Under the pieces are notes generated by a model. The model had not been told where the DNA came from, did no database searches, and worked only from the letters and a program-made list of their open reading frames with translations. Shown piece by piece: positions 6,883 through 13,521 of a stretch of DNA of 14,952 nucleotides. The DNA lies in NCBI GenBank assembly GCA_946482165.1, contig CAMLQS010000101.1, positions 1-14,952 of the forward strand. Reading direction: 5' to 3'. A program made the position numbers and the translations under genes. The stretch is from an uncultured Verrucomicrobiota bacterium (GTDB taxonomy: Bacteria > Verrucomicrobiota > Verrucomicrobiae > Opitutales > Opitutaceae). Every line of letters begins with the position of its first letter. The stretch's first letter is position 1.

Positions 6883-7485
6883 TCACGAGCCGGGACGATC
6901 ACGCTTCACCAACTCGCCCATTCGCACAAAGGCGCCCTCGCCTATCGCCGCGCCATGGCGGACCACCGCGCCGCTGCCCAAAAACGACCCCGCGCCCAGC
7001 CGGGCGTCCCCATTGAGGATCGCGCCGGTCGAGACGTGGCAATGTTCGCCCACGCGCGCCCCATGTTCGATCAACGCGCGGCTGTTAACGATGCAGTTCT
7101 CCCCGATCTCGGCGCCCGTGTTCACGATCGCTCCGTGCATCACGATCGTTCCGGCTCCGATGCGCGCAGTGGGGGAAACATAAGCCCGAGGAGAGACTAC
7201 CACCGGCAGCGTCGCCCCTGCCGCCAGCGCTTCCGCATACAGGCGCCGCCGCACCGCCGGGGACTCGATCTGCCCCAATACCACCAACGCACGTCCGATC
7301 TTCGGCATCAGCGCGACCAGGTCGGAGTCGTCTCCGATCACCGGAAAACCGCCAACACTGTGACCCACTTCCTCGGGACGCCCGAGCAAGCCGACGATGC
7401 GATACCGATCCTCGAGCAAAAGGACGTCGATACAGGCCAGCGCGTGCCCGCCCGCACCCAACAAGAGAATGTCGCTTCGATTCAT
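6883..7485 (-). CDS. NeuD/PglD-family sugar N- or O-acetyltransferase
   Basis: The protein has 200 residues, the usual length for the NeuD/PglD/LegH family. The N-terminal Rossmann-like domain starts ILLLGAGGHALACIDVL (6-22), which binds the amino-sugar nucleotide in PglD. From about residue 97 to 193 the sequence has hexapeptide repeats of a left-handed beta-helix (such as TARIGAG, AEIGEN, ARVGEH, ARLGAG, AAIGEG) that bind acetyl-CoA. His141 in ALIEHG aligns by position with the catalytic base of this family. The ATG at 7485 overlaps the stop of the upstream aminotransferase as ATGA and has a strong GGAGG nine nt upstream, so the start is secure. Placed after a LegB-like dehydratase and LegC-like aminotransferase, it most likely acetylates the new 4-amino group of an NDP-4-amino-4,6-dideoxy-sugar. 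Last gene of the minus-strand block. Confidence 0.85.
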   Translation of the reverse strand: MNRSDILLLGAGGHALACIDVLLLEDRYRIVGLLGRPEEVGHSVGGFPVIGDDSDLVALMPKIGRALVVLGQIESPAVRRRLYAEALAAGATLPVVVSPRAYVSPTARIGAGTIVMHGAIVNTGAEIGENCIVNSRALIEHGARVGEHCHVSTGAILNGDARLGAGSFLGSGAVVRHGAAIGEGAFVRMGELVKRDRPGS

Positions 7486-8657
7486 TGCGGAAGACCTCCG
7501 GGCAAGTTCGCGCTGCTGGGCAGATTGATCAACGCGGCCTCGATCGCCTCCGCTTTGGCCAAACTCATGCGCGGACACGAGGCGAAGGGCGCGAGACGAT
7601 GCAGAAGGCGCCAGACCGGGCGGGTCATCAAACCGGCGTCATTCGTCGCGGCCAGCACCGCGTCCCGCGCGTTTTCGTGCCCCGGCTGAAGCAGAATCGC
7701 CTGAAGCCAGTAGTTGCTCCGACAGTCTTCAGGCTCCCGCACCAAACTAACCTCCGGCACCTCGCGCAGCGCCGTTTCGTAGGCGGAAAAAAGTCGGCGC
7801 TTGGCTTCCAGCATCGCCGGGAGCCGCTCCAACTGCGCGCACCCGAGCGCGGCGTTCAAGTTCGGCATCCGGTAGTTGTAGCCGACCTCATCGTGCACGT
7901 ATTCCCACCGATGAGAAACCTTCGCGGTGGTCGTCAGGTGCTTCGCGCGCCGCGCGAGTTCGGGGTCGTTGGTCAGGATCGCTCCGCCGCCGCCGGTGGT
8001 GATGACCTTGTTGCCGTTGAAGCTCAAGGTCCCGAGGAGACCGAGCGTGCCGGTATGGGCTCCGCGATGGTAGCTGCCGAGCGACTCCGCCGCGTCCTCC
8101 ACCAAGGCGAGGTGGAAGTCTTTCGCCACCGCGCGCAGGCCGTCCATGTCGGAAGGATGCCCGAAGGTGTGCATCGGCACCAACGCCCGGATCGGGCGGC
8201 GCGTGCGACGGTTCACGCATTCGCCGGCAACGAGGTCCGCCTCGCGCAGCAAGTGCTCACGCAAGGCGCGAGGGTCGACGCCCAAGGTCACCGGCTCGGA
8301 ATCGACGAAGTGGGGAGAGGCGCCGCAATACATGACGGCGTTGGCCGTCGCCACAAAGGTCAGCGCGGGAATCAGCACCTCGTCCCCGGGCTTCACGCCG
8401 GCGAGACGCAAGGCGATGTGCAGCGCTGCCGTGCCGTTGACCACCGCGACCGCGTGCCGCGCGCCGGTGAACGCCGCCAGCTCGCGCTCGAAACGATCCA
8501 CGAAGGGACCCACCGACGAGACAAAGGTCGAGTCGATGCATTCCTGGAGGTAGCGGCTTTCGTTGCCTCCGAATTCCGGCACATGCAGGCCCACCGGGCC
8601 CGGGCCCGCGGCCTTGCGGATCGCCGTCAGCAAACGCGGGATAAGGTCGGTCGCCAC
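7482..8657 (-). CDS. legC: PLP-dependent 4-amino-sugar aminotransferase, LegC-like (DegT/DnrJ/EryC1/StrS family)
   Basis: The protein has 391 residues from a GTG at 8657. This start sits 7 bp after the upstream stop, with GAGG five nt before it; the frame is open further (ATG 8768) but that would lie inside the preceding gene. VPEFGGNESRYLQECIDSTF and VSSVGPFVDRFE at the N-terminus are typical of the LegC branch. NGTAALH (74-80), VEDAAES (186-192, Asp188 near the PLP nitrogen) and SFNGNKVITTGGGG (212-225, with Lys217 as the internal aldimine lysine) are the family signature. RMPNLNAALGCAQLERL closes the active site. The enzyme would use glutamate to put an amino group on C4 of a 4-keto-6-deoxy NDP-hexosamine. 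Operon order dehydratase, aminotransferase, acetyltransferase matches legB-legC-legH or pgl-type modules. Legionaminic versus bacillosamine-type product is not decided here. Confidence 0.88.
   Translation of the reverse strand: MATDLIPRLLTAIRKAAGPGPVGLHVPEFGGNESRYLQECIDSTFVSSVGPFVDRFERELAAFTGARHAVAVVNGTAALHIALRLAGVKPGDEVLIPALTFVATANAVMYCGASPHFVDSEPVTLGVDPRALREHLLREADLVAGECVNRRTRRPIRALVPMHTFGHPSDMDGLRAVAKDFHLALVEDAAESLGSYHRGAHTGTLGLLGTLSFNGNKVITTGGGGAILTNDPELARRAKHLTTTAKVSHRWEYVHDEVGYNYRMPNLNAALGCAQLERLPAMLEAKRRLFSAYETALREVPEVSLVREPEDCRSNYWLQAILLQPGHENARDAVLAATNDAGLMTRPVWRLLHRLAPFASCPRMSLAKAEAIEAALINLPSSANLPGGLPQ
7495..7499 (-). promoter_or_regulatory. Strong Shine-Dalgarno for the acetyltransferase gene
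   Basis: GGAGG on the minus strand is nine nt upstream of the ATG at 7485, inside the end of legC. It decides the start and stands out because most genes in this window lack such a site. Confidence 0.7.
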
Positions 8658-8662
8658 GGCTG

Positions 8663-8666
8663 CCTC
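8663..8666 (-). promoter_or_regulatory. Shine-Dalgarno that decides the legC start
   Basis: GAGG on the minus strand overlaps the legB stop codon region and is five nt before a GTG at 8657. This spacing makes the GTG the preferred start of legC over an ATG 111 nt further upstream inside legB. Confidence 0.5.
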
Positions 8667-9660
8667 AGAGGTTGTAGATGCCTGCCTTGTAACGCGACAG
8701 ATTGGCCGGATCGGAGAACCACTCGATGGTCTCTCGCAATCCGCGACGGAAGCCGTCTTCGGCCCCATACGATGGGCTCCACCCGAGCAGCTCGCGGGCC
8801 TTGCGATTGTCCGCCCACAGACGCTCCACCTCGCTCTTGTCGGGCCTCAAACGCTGCTGATCGCACTCGATTTCGATTTCCGCCCCCATCAGGGACGCGA
8901 TCAATTGGGCCGTGTCCCCGACCGAGATCTCAAAGTTGCTTCCGATATTCACCACCTCGCCGACGAATTTCGGCGAGCTGAGCGCGGCCTGAAATCCGCG
9001 CACGGTGTCGGCGACGAAATTAAAATCGCGCGTGGGAGCCACCGCGCCGAGCCGGATCTTTCTCTTCCCGCCCGCAAGCTGCGTGATGATCGTGGGAATC
9101 ACCGCACGCGCGGATTGGCGGGGGCCGTAAGTATTGAACGGACGGATAACCCCCACGGGCGTGCCAAACGAAAGATGGTAGGACATCGCGATCTGGTCCG
9201 CGCCGATCTTGCTCGCCGAGTAGGGCGACTGCCCCTGCAGCGGATGGGCCTCGTCGATCGGAACGTAGCGAGCCGTTCCATACACCTCGCTGGTCGAGGT
9301 GTGCACCACTTTCGACACCCCCAGATCGCGGGCCGCCTGCACGATGTTCAAGGTGCCCTTGATATTCGTGTCCACGTAAGTGTCCGGCGAATGGTAGGAG
9401 TAGGGAATCGCGATCAGAGCGGCGAGATGCAGCACCGCGTCGCATCCTTTCATCGCCGTGCGAACCCCGTTGGGATCGCGAACATCCCCGGTGAAAACTT
9501 CAAACCGTCCCGCGACGTCCGGCGCGCAAGCGTCGAGCCAGCCCCACGAGTTGAACGAATTGTAGAGCACGAAAGCCTTCACCTCATGACCGTCGCGCAC
9601 CAGCGCCTCGACCAAATGGGATCCGATGAAGCCTTCCGAGCCGGTGACTAGAATTCGCAT
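8665..9660 (-). CDS. legB: NAD(P)-dependent sugar-nucleotide 4,6-dehydratase, LegB-like (extended SDR)
   Basis: The protein has 331 residues. It is an extended short-chain dehydrogenase/reductase: TGSEGFIGSHLVEAL (6-20) is the NAD(P)-binding loop, GDVRD (58-62) the adenine side, STSEVYG (122-128) carries the Ser/Thr-Asp/Glu positions of sugar dehydratases, and YSASK (147-151) gives the Tyr/Lys pair. RPFNTYGPRQ (173-182) binds the nucleotide-sugar. AFVLYNSFNSWGWLD (29-43) is a distinctive signature of the LegB branch and separates it from RmlB and GalE. The enzyme should oxidise C4 and dehydrate C5/C6 of an NDP-N-acetylglucosamine to give the 4-keto-6-deoxy sugar; the Campylobacter homologue is known to work on the GDP-linked substrate. 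The start ATG at 9660 directly precedes the nucleotide-binding strand. No Shine-Dalgarno is seen; the leader is pyrimidine-rich. First gene of the accessory amino-sugar module, 116 bp after hldA. Confidence 0.88.
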   Translation of the reverse strand: MRILVTGSEGFIGSHLVEALVRDGHEVKAFVLYNSFNSWGWLDACAPDVAGRFEVFTGDVRDPNGVRTAMKGCDAVLHLAALIAIPYSYHSPDTYVDTNIKGTLNIVQAARDLGVSKVVHTSTSEVYGTARYVPIDEAHPLQGQSPYSASKIGADQIAMSYHLSFGTPVGVIRPFNTYGPRQSARAVIPTIITQLAGGKRKIRLGAVAPTRDFNFVADTVRGFQAALSSPKFVGEVVNIGSNFEISVGDTAQLIASLMGAEIEIECDQQRLRPDKSEVERLWADNRKARELLGWSPSYGAEDGFRRGLRETIEWFSDPANLSRYKAGIYNL

Positions 9661-9727
9661 AAAAGTGGGACGAGGACGTAGTTTGCCATTCCCGGCGGCG
9701 CAACGGAGGAAATCGGCCGGAACCGAC

Positions 9728-9755
9728 GCGCCGAATCGGCGCAACACGGTTTTTT
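9728..9755. other. Palindromic stem and T-run between the heptose and amino-sugar modules
   Basis: GCGCCGAATCGGCGC (9728-9742) is a six- to seven-pair inverted repeat, followed on the plus strand after seven bases by TTTTTT (9750-9755). The T-run is on the wrong side for the minus-strand genes and rather far from the stem, so it would only act on antisense transcripts. It may still mark a boundary between two transcription units in the 116-bp gap. Confidence 0.25.
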
Positions 9756-9776
9756 CGCCATCGGAATCCGGCGGCG

Positions 9777-10742
9777 CTACAACAACTCCGCCGGGCTCAC
9801 CGTCGCGGTGCCCATCTTCGAAACCACCACGCCTGCGGCGAGATTCGCCAGGCGCGCCGCGTCCACCGGGCTCGCGCCGCACGCCAGCGCGGCGGTAAGA
9901 AAGGCGATCACCGTGTCGCCCGCGCCCGATACGTCGAAAACCTCGCGCGCCTCGGTGGGCAGCACTTGCTCCACCTTCCCGCCGCGCGAGACGGCCATGC
10001 CGTCGGCGCCCAGCGTGACGACCAACACCTTCGGCGCGAACTCCGCGTGGATGCGCGCGCAAATCTCCTCGAGCGGATAGACGTCGCCCAAAGCCGGTTC
10101 CGGCAAGCCGGCGAGTTGCAGCGCCTCATGGCGGTTCGGCGTGATCAGGCCGGCGCCGCGCAGGTTGAGCTTGCGCGAGGGCTTCGGATCGATGGCGAGC
10201 AACACGCCGGACTTCGCCGCAAGTTCGCGAACGCGGTCGAGCAGCGCCGGGGTGACCACGCCTTTCGCATAGTCGGAGACAATCACCGCGTCCGCCTCGG
10301 CCACCGCCGCCGTCAGAGCCGCCTCGCCCGCCGGATCGGCGAGCGGATCGTAGAGCCCTCGCGGGCCTTCGTGATCGATGCGGCAAAGCTGTTGGTGACG
10401 CGCCACCACGCGCGTTTTCACAATGGTCGGCGCGCTTGCGCGTCGCAGGCACCGGCCCGCCTCGACACCCTTTTGCTCAAGGATCGCCGCGAGCGATTTC
10501 CCTGTCTCGTCGACTCCCAGCGTGCCAAAAACCGCGGCCCGCACGCCTGCGGCGGCGAGGTTGTGCGCGACGTTCGCCGCGCCGCCGGCCACGAGTTTTT
10601 CCTCCGTCGCCTGCACCACCGGCACCGGCGCTTCAGGCGAGATGCGATGCACGTCGCCAAGGATGTAGCGGTCGAGCATCAGGTCGCCGATCACCAAGAT
10701 GCGACGGGAGGGAAAGGCGACGAGTAGTTCGGCTGTGGTCAT
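9777..10742 (-). CDS. hldA: D-glycero-beta-D-manno-heptose 7-phosphate kinase (stand-alone HldA/RfaE1)
   Basis: The protein has 321 residues and is a PfkB/ribokinase-fold kinase. It phosphorylates C1 of heptose 7-phosphate with ATP to give heptose 1,7-bisphosphate, step 2 of ADP-heptose synthesis. GDLMLDRYILGDVHRISPEA (19-38) and VAGGAANVAHNLAAAG (51-66) are the RfaE1 substrate motifs, VSDYAKGV (155-162) and TPNRHEA (201-207) follow, and DVSGAGDTV (270-278) is the PfkB signature with Asp276 as catalytic base. It stops right after the kinase domain, with no C-terminal adenylyltransferase as in the fused E. coli HldE; that activity is the separate gene at 12446-12943. Start ATG at 10742 is 49 bp after gmhA; the frame is open to 10925, but that extension overlaps gmhA and is unlike the family. 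The leader is pyrimidine-rich without a Shine-Dalgarno. Confidence 0.93.
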   Translation of the reverse strand: MTTAELLVAFPSRRILVIGDLMLDRYILGDVHRISPEAPVPVVQATEEKLVAGGAANVAHNLAAAGVRAAVFGTLGVDETGKSLAAILEQKGVEAGRCLRRASAPTIVKTRVVARHQQLCRIDHEGPRGLYDPLADPAGEAALTAAVAEADAVIVSDYAKGVVTPALLDRVRELAAKSGVLLAIDPKPSRKLNLRGAGLITPNRHEALQLAGLPEPALGDVYPLEEICARIHAEFAPKVLVVTLGADGMAVSRGGKVEQVLPTEAREVFDVSGAGDTVIAFLTAALACGASPVDAARLANLAAGVVVSKMGTATVSPAELL

Positions 10743-10791
10743 GCGCAGGGAAGCGGGACGGGGAAACTCGGGACAAAGTCGAAGTTCGGGC

Positions 10792-11376
10792 TCAATCCCA
10801 TTCGTGGGCGTCGACCGCCTCGAGCCACTGATGGAGCACGAGCGTATGCACTTCCTGGATGCGGGCGGTATTGCCGCTCGGCACCACGATCTCGTGGTCG
10901 CAGGCGCCGCGCGCCTTCCCGCCATCCTTGCCCGCGAGAAGGACGGTGATCACGCCTTTCTTTTTCGCCGCGGCGAAGGCGGCCAGGACATTGGCGCTGT
11001 TGCCGCTGGTGCTGAAGCCGACGAGCACGTCGCCGCGACGGCCAAGCGCTTCGACACCGCGCGAGAATACGTGCTCGTAGCCGTAGTCGTTGCAGATGCA
11101 AGTGATCGCGGTCGGATCGGCGTTGAGGCAAATCGCCGGGAGGGCGCGACGCTCCCTCGAGTAGCGACCGACGAGTTCTTCGGCGAGATGGAGCGCGTCC
11201 GCGGCGCTGCCGCCGTTGCCGCAGGTGAGCAGGGTGCCGCCCGCCTTCAAGCTGGCGAGAATCGCCGCGCCGGCCGCCTCGACCGCCGGGCCGAGCGCGT
11301 GCGCGGCGGCGAGGACGGCGCGAAGCTCGTCAACGCTCTGGGCGAAAGTCGGAGAGGTGCGGGGAGCGGAGGACAT
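10792..11376 (-). CDS. gmhA: Sedoheptulose 7-phosphate isomerase
   Basis: The protein has 194 residues, close to the E. coli length. It is a SIS-domain isomerase that turns sedoheptulose 7-phosphate into D-glycero-D-manno-heptose 7-phosphate, the first step of ADP-heptose synthesis in the cytosol. TCGNGGSAADALHLAEELVG (51-70) is the phosphate-binding loop plus the first two zinc ligands (His63 and Glu67), STSGNSANVLAAFAAAK (122-138) is the second phosphate loop, and RIQEVHTLVLHQ supplies Gln174 and His182. All four positions correspond to His61, Glu65, Gln172 and His180 of E. coli GmhA, with a constant shift of two. The ATG at 11376 lies 20 bp after hldD. The frame runs further upstream to about 12270 in shadow of hldD, with no homology. 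No Shine-Dalgarno is visible. Confidence 0.95.
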   Translation of the reverse strand: MSSAPRTSPTFAQSVDELRAVLAAAHALGPAVEAAGAAILASLKAGGTLLTCGNGGSAADALHLAEELVGRYSRERRALPAICLNADPTAITCICNDYGYEHVFSRGVEALGRRGDVLVGFSTSGNSANVLAAFAAAKKKGVITVLLAGKDGGKARGACDHEIVVPSGNTARIQEVHTLVLHQWLEAVDAHEWD

Positions 11377-11396
11377 GGTTTTAAGCAAGCGATGGC

Positions 11397-12401
11397 TCAG
11401 GAGCCCGCGACTTCGCCGAGGCGGCGTCCGGGCACGAGGTAGTGGGAAACATAGTCGCGCACCGCGGCGTCGAGCGAGTGCCGGGGGCCGGCCCAGCCGG
11501 TCGAGTCGAGCCGGCCGGTCGCGGCGCAGGTGTAGTATTGGTATTTGCCTCGCAGCGCATCGGGCAGAGGCACGAAGTCGATCTGCGCCGGCAAGCCGAG
11601 CGCGCCGAAGATCGGCGTGACCAGCTCGATCCAGGTCGAGGCGCGGCCGGAACCGATGTTGTAGAGGCCCCGGGCGGCGGGCGTCTCGGCGAGGTGGATC
11701 GTGGCGGCGACCGCGTCCTTCACGTAGAAAAAATCGCGCTTCTGCTCGCCGTCGCGGTAGTCGGGATGCTCGCTCTTGAAGAGGCTCACGCGGCCCGTGG
11801 ACTGGATCTGCGCGGTGGCCTTGTGAACCACGCTGCGCATGTCCGCCTTGTGATCCTCGTTCGGGCCGAAGATGTTGAAATACTTGAGGCCAACGAGCCC
11901 GCGCTCGAACCAACCCTGGCGCTTCGCGTGCTGGTCGAAAAAATGCTTGGAATAGCCGTAGGCGTTGAGCGGGCGGTAGAGGTCGAGCTTCTCCTGGCCG
12001 TCTTGCATGCCCTGCGCGCCGTCGCCGTAGGTAGCGGCGGAGGACGCGTAGACGAAGCGCCTTTCGCCGGTGATCGACCACTCCGCGAGACGGCGGGTGT
12101 AGTCGTAGTTGTTGTCCATCAGGAAACGCGCGTCGCGCTCCGTGGTCGCCGAGCAGGCTCCGAGGTGGAAAACCCATTTCACCGAGCGGAGCGCGGGCTC
12201 GTCGAGGCGCGCCCAAAGCGCGTCGGCATCGATGTAGTCGGCGTAACGGAGAGCAACGAGGTTGCGCCATTTCTCATCGGTGCCGAGGCGGTCGGTCGCG
12301 ATGATGTTTTCGCAGCCGCGCCGGTTGAGTTCCCAGATCACGGCGCTGCCGATCATGCCGGCCGCGCCGGTGACAAGGATGGTGTCGGAGGTTTTGATCA
12401 T
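11397..12401 (-). CDS. hldD: ADP-L-glycero-D-manno-heptose 6-epimerase
   Basis: The protein has 334 residues, slightly longer than E. coli HldD (310). It is an extended SDR enzyme that inverts C6 of ADP-D-glycero-D-manno-heptose, the last step of the pathway. TILVTGAAGMIGSAVIWEL (7-25) is the nucleotide-binding loop, FHLGACSATTERD (78-90) is a clear HldD signature, YASSAATYGDG (118-128) and YGYSKHFFDQ (148-157) hold the catalytic Tyr and Lys, and FNIFGPNEDHKADM (175-188) carries the second lysine (Lys185) used in the HldD mechanism. RDFFYVKDAV (222-231) binds the substrate nucleotide. The start at 12401 directly precedes the nucleotide-binding strand; the frame is open to 13169 but the added part overlaps hldC and gmhB. 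It lies between hldC (44 bp upstream) and gmhA. Its leader is 17 of 20 pyrimidines and lacks a Shine-Dalgarno. Confidence 0.95.
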   Translation of the reverse strand: MIKTSDTILVTGAAGMIGSAVIWELNRRGCENIIATDRLGTDEKWRNLVALRYADYIDADALWARLDEPALRSVKWVFHLGACSATTERDARFLMDNNYDYTRRLAEWSITGERRFVYASSAATYGDGAQGMQDGQEKLDLYRPLNAYGYSKHFFDQHAKRQGWFERGLVGLKYFNIFGPNEDHKADMRSVVHKATAQIQSTGRVSLFKSEHPDYRDGEQKRDFFYVKDAVAATIHLAETPAARGLYNIGSGRASTWIELVTPIFGALGLPAQIDFVPLPDALRGKYQYYTCAATGRLDSTGWAGPRHSLDAAVRDYVSHYLVPGRRLGEVAGS

Positions 12402-12445
12402 CGGGAGCGGAGAAACGAGGGAGAACGATGGTTCGGGCGGGGCGA

Positions 12446-12943
12446 TCAGCCGCGGGCGCCCGCGCCTTTGGCGATCAAGCCGGTGGTGGAGTGGCCCGCG
12501 ATGAAGGGCATGATGCGGATCTCCGCGCCGACGGCGAGCAGCGCCTCCCGCTCGGAAGCGTCGAGCGTCTCGATCGTGTAGTCGCCGGCCTTCGTGTAGA
12601 CATCGGGCCGCAGCGCGCGGATCTCCGCGGCGAGGCGCGGACCGGCAAAAACGAACGTCGCGGCCACGCAGCGCAGACTCGCCAGGGCATAGGCGCGGTC
12701 CGCCTCGGCATTGAGCGGACGGCTCGGTCCTTTGAGGACCCGCACGGAGGCGTCGCTGTTGACCGCCACGACGAGGAGATCTCCAAGCGCGGCGGAGTTG
12801 TGCAAATACTCGATGTGTCCGCGGTGCAGGAGGTCGAAGACGCCGTTGGTGAGGACGACGCGCCTGCCTTGCGCCCGGGCGGCCTCGCGCCAGGCGACGG
12901 CGGCGGCGAGGTCGAAAACTTGGGGCGCGGGAATCTGGCTCAT
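12446..12943 (-). CDS. hldC: D-glycero-beta-D-manno-heptose 1-phosphate adenylyltransferase (stand-alone HldC/RfaE2)
   Basis: The protein has 165 residues, a single nucleotidyltransferase domain of the cytidylyltransferase-like superfamily that joins ATP and heptose 1-phosphate to give ADP-D,D-heptose. VLTNGVFDLLHRGHIEYL (30-47) contains the HxGH catalytic motif (His40 to His43). VNSDASVRVLKGPSRPLN (61-78) and a GHSTTGLI (150-157) close to the ISTT motif complete the family pattern. The E. coli counterpart is the C-terminal domain of the fused HldE; here kinase and adenylyltransferase are encoded separately, four genes apart in the same operon. Start: the ATG at 12943 overlaps the gmhB stop as ATGA, as seen at two other junctions in the window; a GTG at 12952 is the alternative and would add three residues. 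Confidence 0.93.
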   Translation of the reverse strand: MSQIPAPQVFDLAAAVAWREAARAQGRRVVLTNGVFDLLHRGHIEYLHNSAALGDLLVVAVNSDASVRVLKGPSRPLNAEADRAYALASLRCVAATFVFAGPRLAAEIRALRPDVYTKAGDYTIETLDASEREALLAVGAEIRIMPFIAGHSTTGLIAKGAGARG

Positions 12944-13491
12944 GCGGACCACGACAAGACGTGGTCGATGGCCGCGCGGAAAGACGGAAATATCGGGTAT
13001 TGCCCAAGCCCCGCCTCGCGGAGCTCGCCGGCGAGGTCGTCGAGACCCGTCGCAACCCCGACCGCGCGCGTGCCGGCGGCGTGGCCCGTCTCAATGTCCG
13101 AGCCACGATCGCCGATGTAGCAAATCTCCTGCGGCGAGTAGCCAAACTCGGCCATGATCTCCCGCGCAAAACGCGGCGAGGGTTTGCGATATACCTCCGG
13201 GTCTTTCGGATGCTCCGGCGCGGTGCAGACCCGGGCGAAGGGCGCCGGGCCGAGGGCGAGCAACTCGATCATCCGCGCCGTGCAGGCCTCCGCATCGGCG
13301 AGAGTGAACAGGCCGCGCCCGACTCCGGATTGGTTGGTGTGAAGAAAAAGCTTCAAACCCGCGGCCTGCGCCGCGGCCAAGGCCTCGCGGACCTCGGGCA
13401 ACACCCTCACTTCCTCGGGCTTGTGCATGTAGGGCACGTGCTCGATGAGGGTGCCGTCGCGATCGAGGACGAGAGCTTTGATGGCGGACAT
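12940..13491 (-). CDS. gmhB: D-glycero-beta-D-manno-heptose 1,7-bisphosphate 7-phosphatase (GmhB-like HAD phosphatase)
   Basis: The protein has 183 residues, a HAD-superfamily histidinol-phosphatase-like phosphatase. LVLDRDGTLIEHVPYMHKP (7-25) holds the nucleophile Asp10 and acid/base Asp12; LHTNQSGVGRG (50-60) is motif II; RKPSP (102-106, Lys103) is motif III; YIGDRGSDIETGHAAG (125-140) is motif IV. It removes the C7 phosphate of heptose 1,7-bisphosphate so HldC can act. The zinc loop is unusual: E. coli GmhB uses Cys-x-His and Cys-x-Cys, whereas here only CTAPEH (89-94) remains, and the CxC pair before RKP is absent. So the protein is either a zinc-free branch or has a different substrate preference, though its place in the heptose operon favours GmhB. 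AAGGA (13499-13503) seven nt upstream is a good Shine-Dalgarno for ATG 13491. Overlaps hldC by 4 bp. Confidence 0.88.
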   Translation of the reverse strand: MSAIKALVLDRDGTLIEHVPYMHKPEEVRVLPEVREALAAAQAAGLKLFLHTNQSGVGRGLFTLADAEACTARMIELLALGPAPFARVCTAPEHPKDPEVYRKPSPRFAREIMAEFGYSPQEICYIGDRGSDIETGHAAGTRAVGVATGLDDLAGELREAGLGQYPIFPSFRAAIDHVLSWSA

Positions 13492-13498
13492 GGGGATT

Positions 13499-13503
13499 TC
13501 CTT
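13499..13503 (-). promoter_or_regulatory. Shine-Dalgarno of gmhB
   Basis: AAGGA on the minus strand, seven nt before the ATG at 13491, sits in the 30-bp gap after the heptosyltransferase gene. It is one of the few recognisable ribosome-binding sites in the heptose block. Confidence 0.55.
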
Positions 13504-13521
13504 AAACGCGCGGCTCGGAGG

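Noticed and set aside
8658..8768. Longer LegC starting at the ATG at 8768
   Set aside because: It would place 37 extra residues inside the conserved C-terminus of LegB; a GTG at 8657 with GAGG in good position fits the family length better.
10743..10925. Longer HldA starting upstream at 10925
   Set aside because: The 61 additional residues overlap gmhA and have no similarity to kinase N-termini.
11442..12581. Plus-strand open frame (379 codons) opposite hldD
   Set aside because: Antisense to an unmistakable HldD; low-complexity Val/Gly/Arg-rich translation.
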